From: a virus
IMG/VR virus record: IMGVR_UViG_3300036884_000002
Span: 1 to 22,580 of that record
Strand: one strand, 5' to 3'
DNA length: 22,580 nucleotides
Shown: piece by piece, positions 22,226 through 22,580 of the stretch
How the letters are laid out: the number at the start of each line of letters is the position of its first letter
How positions within the stretch are numbered: the stretch's first letter is position 1
Notes under the pieces: model-generated
The model's input: the letters and a program-made list of their open reading frames with translations, nothing else
What the model was told of the DNA's origin: nothing
Databases searched by the model: none
Position numbers and translations under genes: made by a program

Positions 22226-22580
22226 CTAGTAGCTGTGTCGTCTGGATTCTTCCATCCATTTAATTTGCTGTTTGAGTGATTCGATTTCTGCCAACATATC
22301 TTGGTTAAGGTCTGGTATCAGTTCGTCACGGTATTCCTTGTAAATTTCAGCCCGAATTTTTGCAAAGTCGTGTTGCCCTTGCACTTTGCGGTTATTGTAA
22401 TTTCGGAATCCGTCCAAAAGTTCGTTTCGGTAATTTGTCCAATGGTCGCTTTCAATATAACAAGAAACATCACAATAGAGTGTTTCAAGAGTTGCATCGC
22501 AAACCTTTAGCATTTCGGCTTTGAATTGTTCCATCAGTTCTTTCGCCTGTTTCTGTGCCTCTTCGGAAAGTGAAGGGTAA
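22226..22580 (-). CDS. Unrecognised charged helical protein, N-terminus outside window
   Basis: The frame is open from TAG at 22226 to the right edge, so the true start may lie outside. The first Met inside is codon ATG at 22534, but the 15 upstream codons read YPSLSEEAQKQAKEL in the same helical style, which argues for a longer protein. The visible part contains LYCDVSCYIESDHWTNYRNELLDGFRNYNNRK, an aromatic and acidic motif I have a sense of having seen in conserved phage and bacterial hypotheticals but cannot name. It ends in a probable coiled coil (LAEIESLKQQIKWMEESRR). It precedes the packaging promoter and so may belong to an earlier transcription unit. Confidence 0.7.
   Translation of the reverse strand, partial: YPSLSEEAQKQAKELMEQFKAEMLKVCDATLETLYCDVSCYIESDHWTNYRNELLDGFRNYNNRKVQGQHDFAKIRAEIYKEYRDELIPDLNQDMLAEIESLKQQIKWMEESRRHSY

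Noticed and set aside
1-22580. CRISPR arrays, tRNA or rRNA genes, insertion sequences, attachment sites
   Set aside because: Reading both strands I saw no regularly spaced repeats, no tRNA-like cloverleaf, no transposase and no integrase or att-like duplication.

Overview
This window is the late structural module of a contractile-tailed (myovirus-type) double-stranded DNA phage or prophage. Every supported gene lies on the minus strand, so transcription runs from the right edge to the left edge. The set of families (DUF1073 portal, DUF2213 and DUF2184 head proteins, DUF3383 sheath, DUF3277 tube, Pam3-type baseplate, DUF2612) is known from myoviruses of Gram-negative, mostly proteobacterial, hosts. 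Nothing in the window names the host. No integrase, lysis, replication or tRNA gene is visible, so prophage and virulent phage cannot be told apart.

Layout in transcription order. At 22226-22580 is the end of an unrecognised gene. A sigma70-like promoter (22122-22150) then precedes a tightly packed operon: a 50-aa protein, terminase small subunit, terminase large subunit (TerL), portal, SPP1 gp7/Mu F-type head protein, a 34-aa protein, a DUF2213 protein with a nested in-frame scaffold start, a head cement protein, and the DUF2184 major capsid protein, which is followed by a terminator-like hairpin. Next come the connector and neck genes (12914-13297 to 10943-11458), the sheath, a free-standing HNH endonuclease, the tail tube, the tail assembly chaperone with a -1 frameshift extension, the tape measure with a lysozyme domain, six baseplate genes, DUF2612, and a tail fiber cut by the left edge.

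The most unusual element is inside TerL. A 307-residue intein (19196-20116) splits the third nuclease motif (HDDQ|CDA). Where an intein normally carries an in-frame homing endonuclease domain, this one holds a complete 200-aa HNH/zinc-finger endonuclease gene (19251-19853) in a DIFFERENT reading frame, with its own strong Shine-Dalgarno sequence, start and stop. The TerL/intein frame stays open across the whole gene, so ribosomes can make the full TerL precursor while others start internally to make the endonuclease. The last part of the endonuclease gene is dual-coding with the intein's C-terminal splicing segment.

Other overlaid coding is also present: the frameshift at the tail chaperone (7944-7953), the nested scaffold start (16031) behind a perfect Shine-Dalgarno, and a second endonuclease gene whose 3' end carries the ribosome binding site of the tail tube gene.
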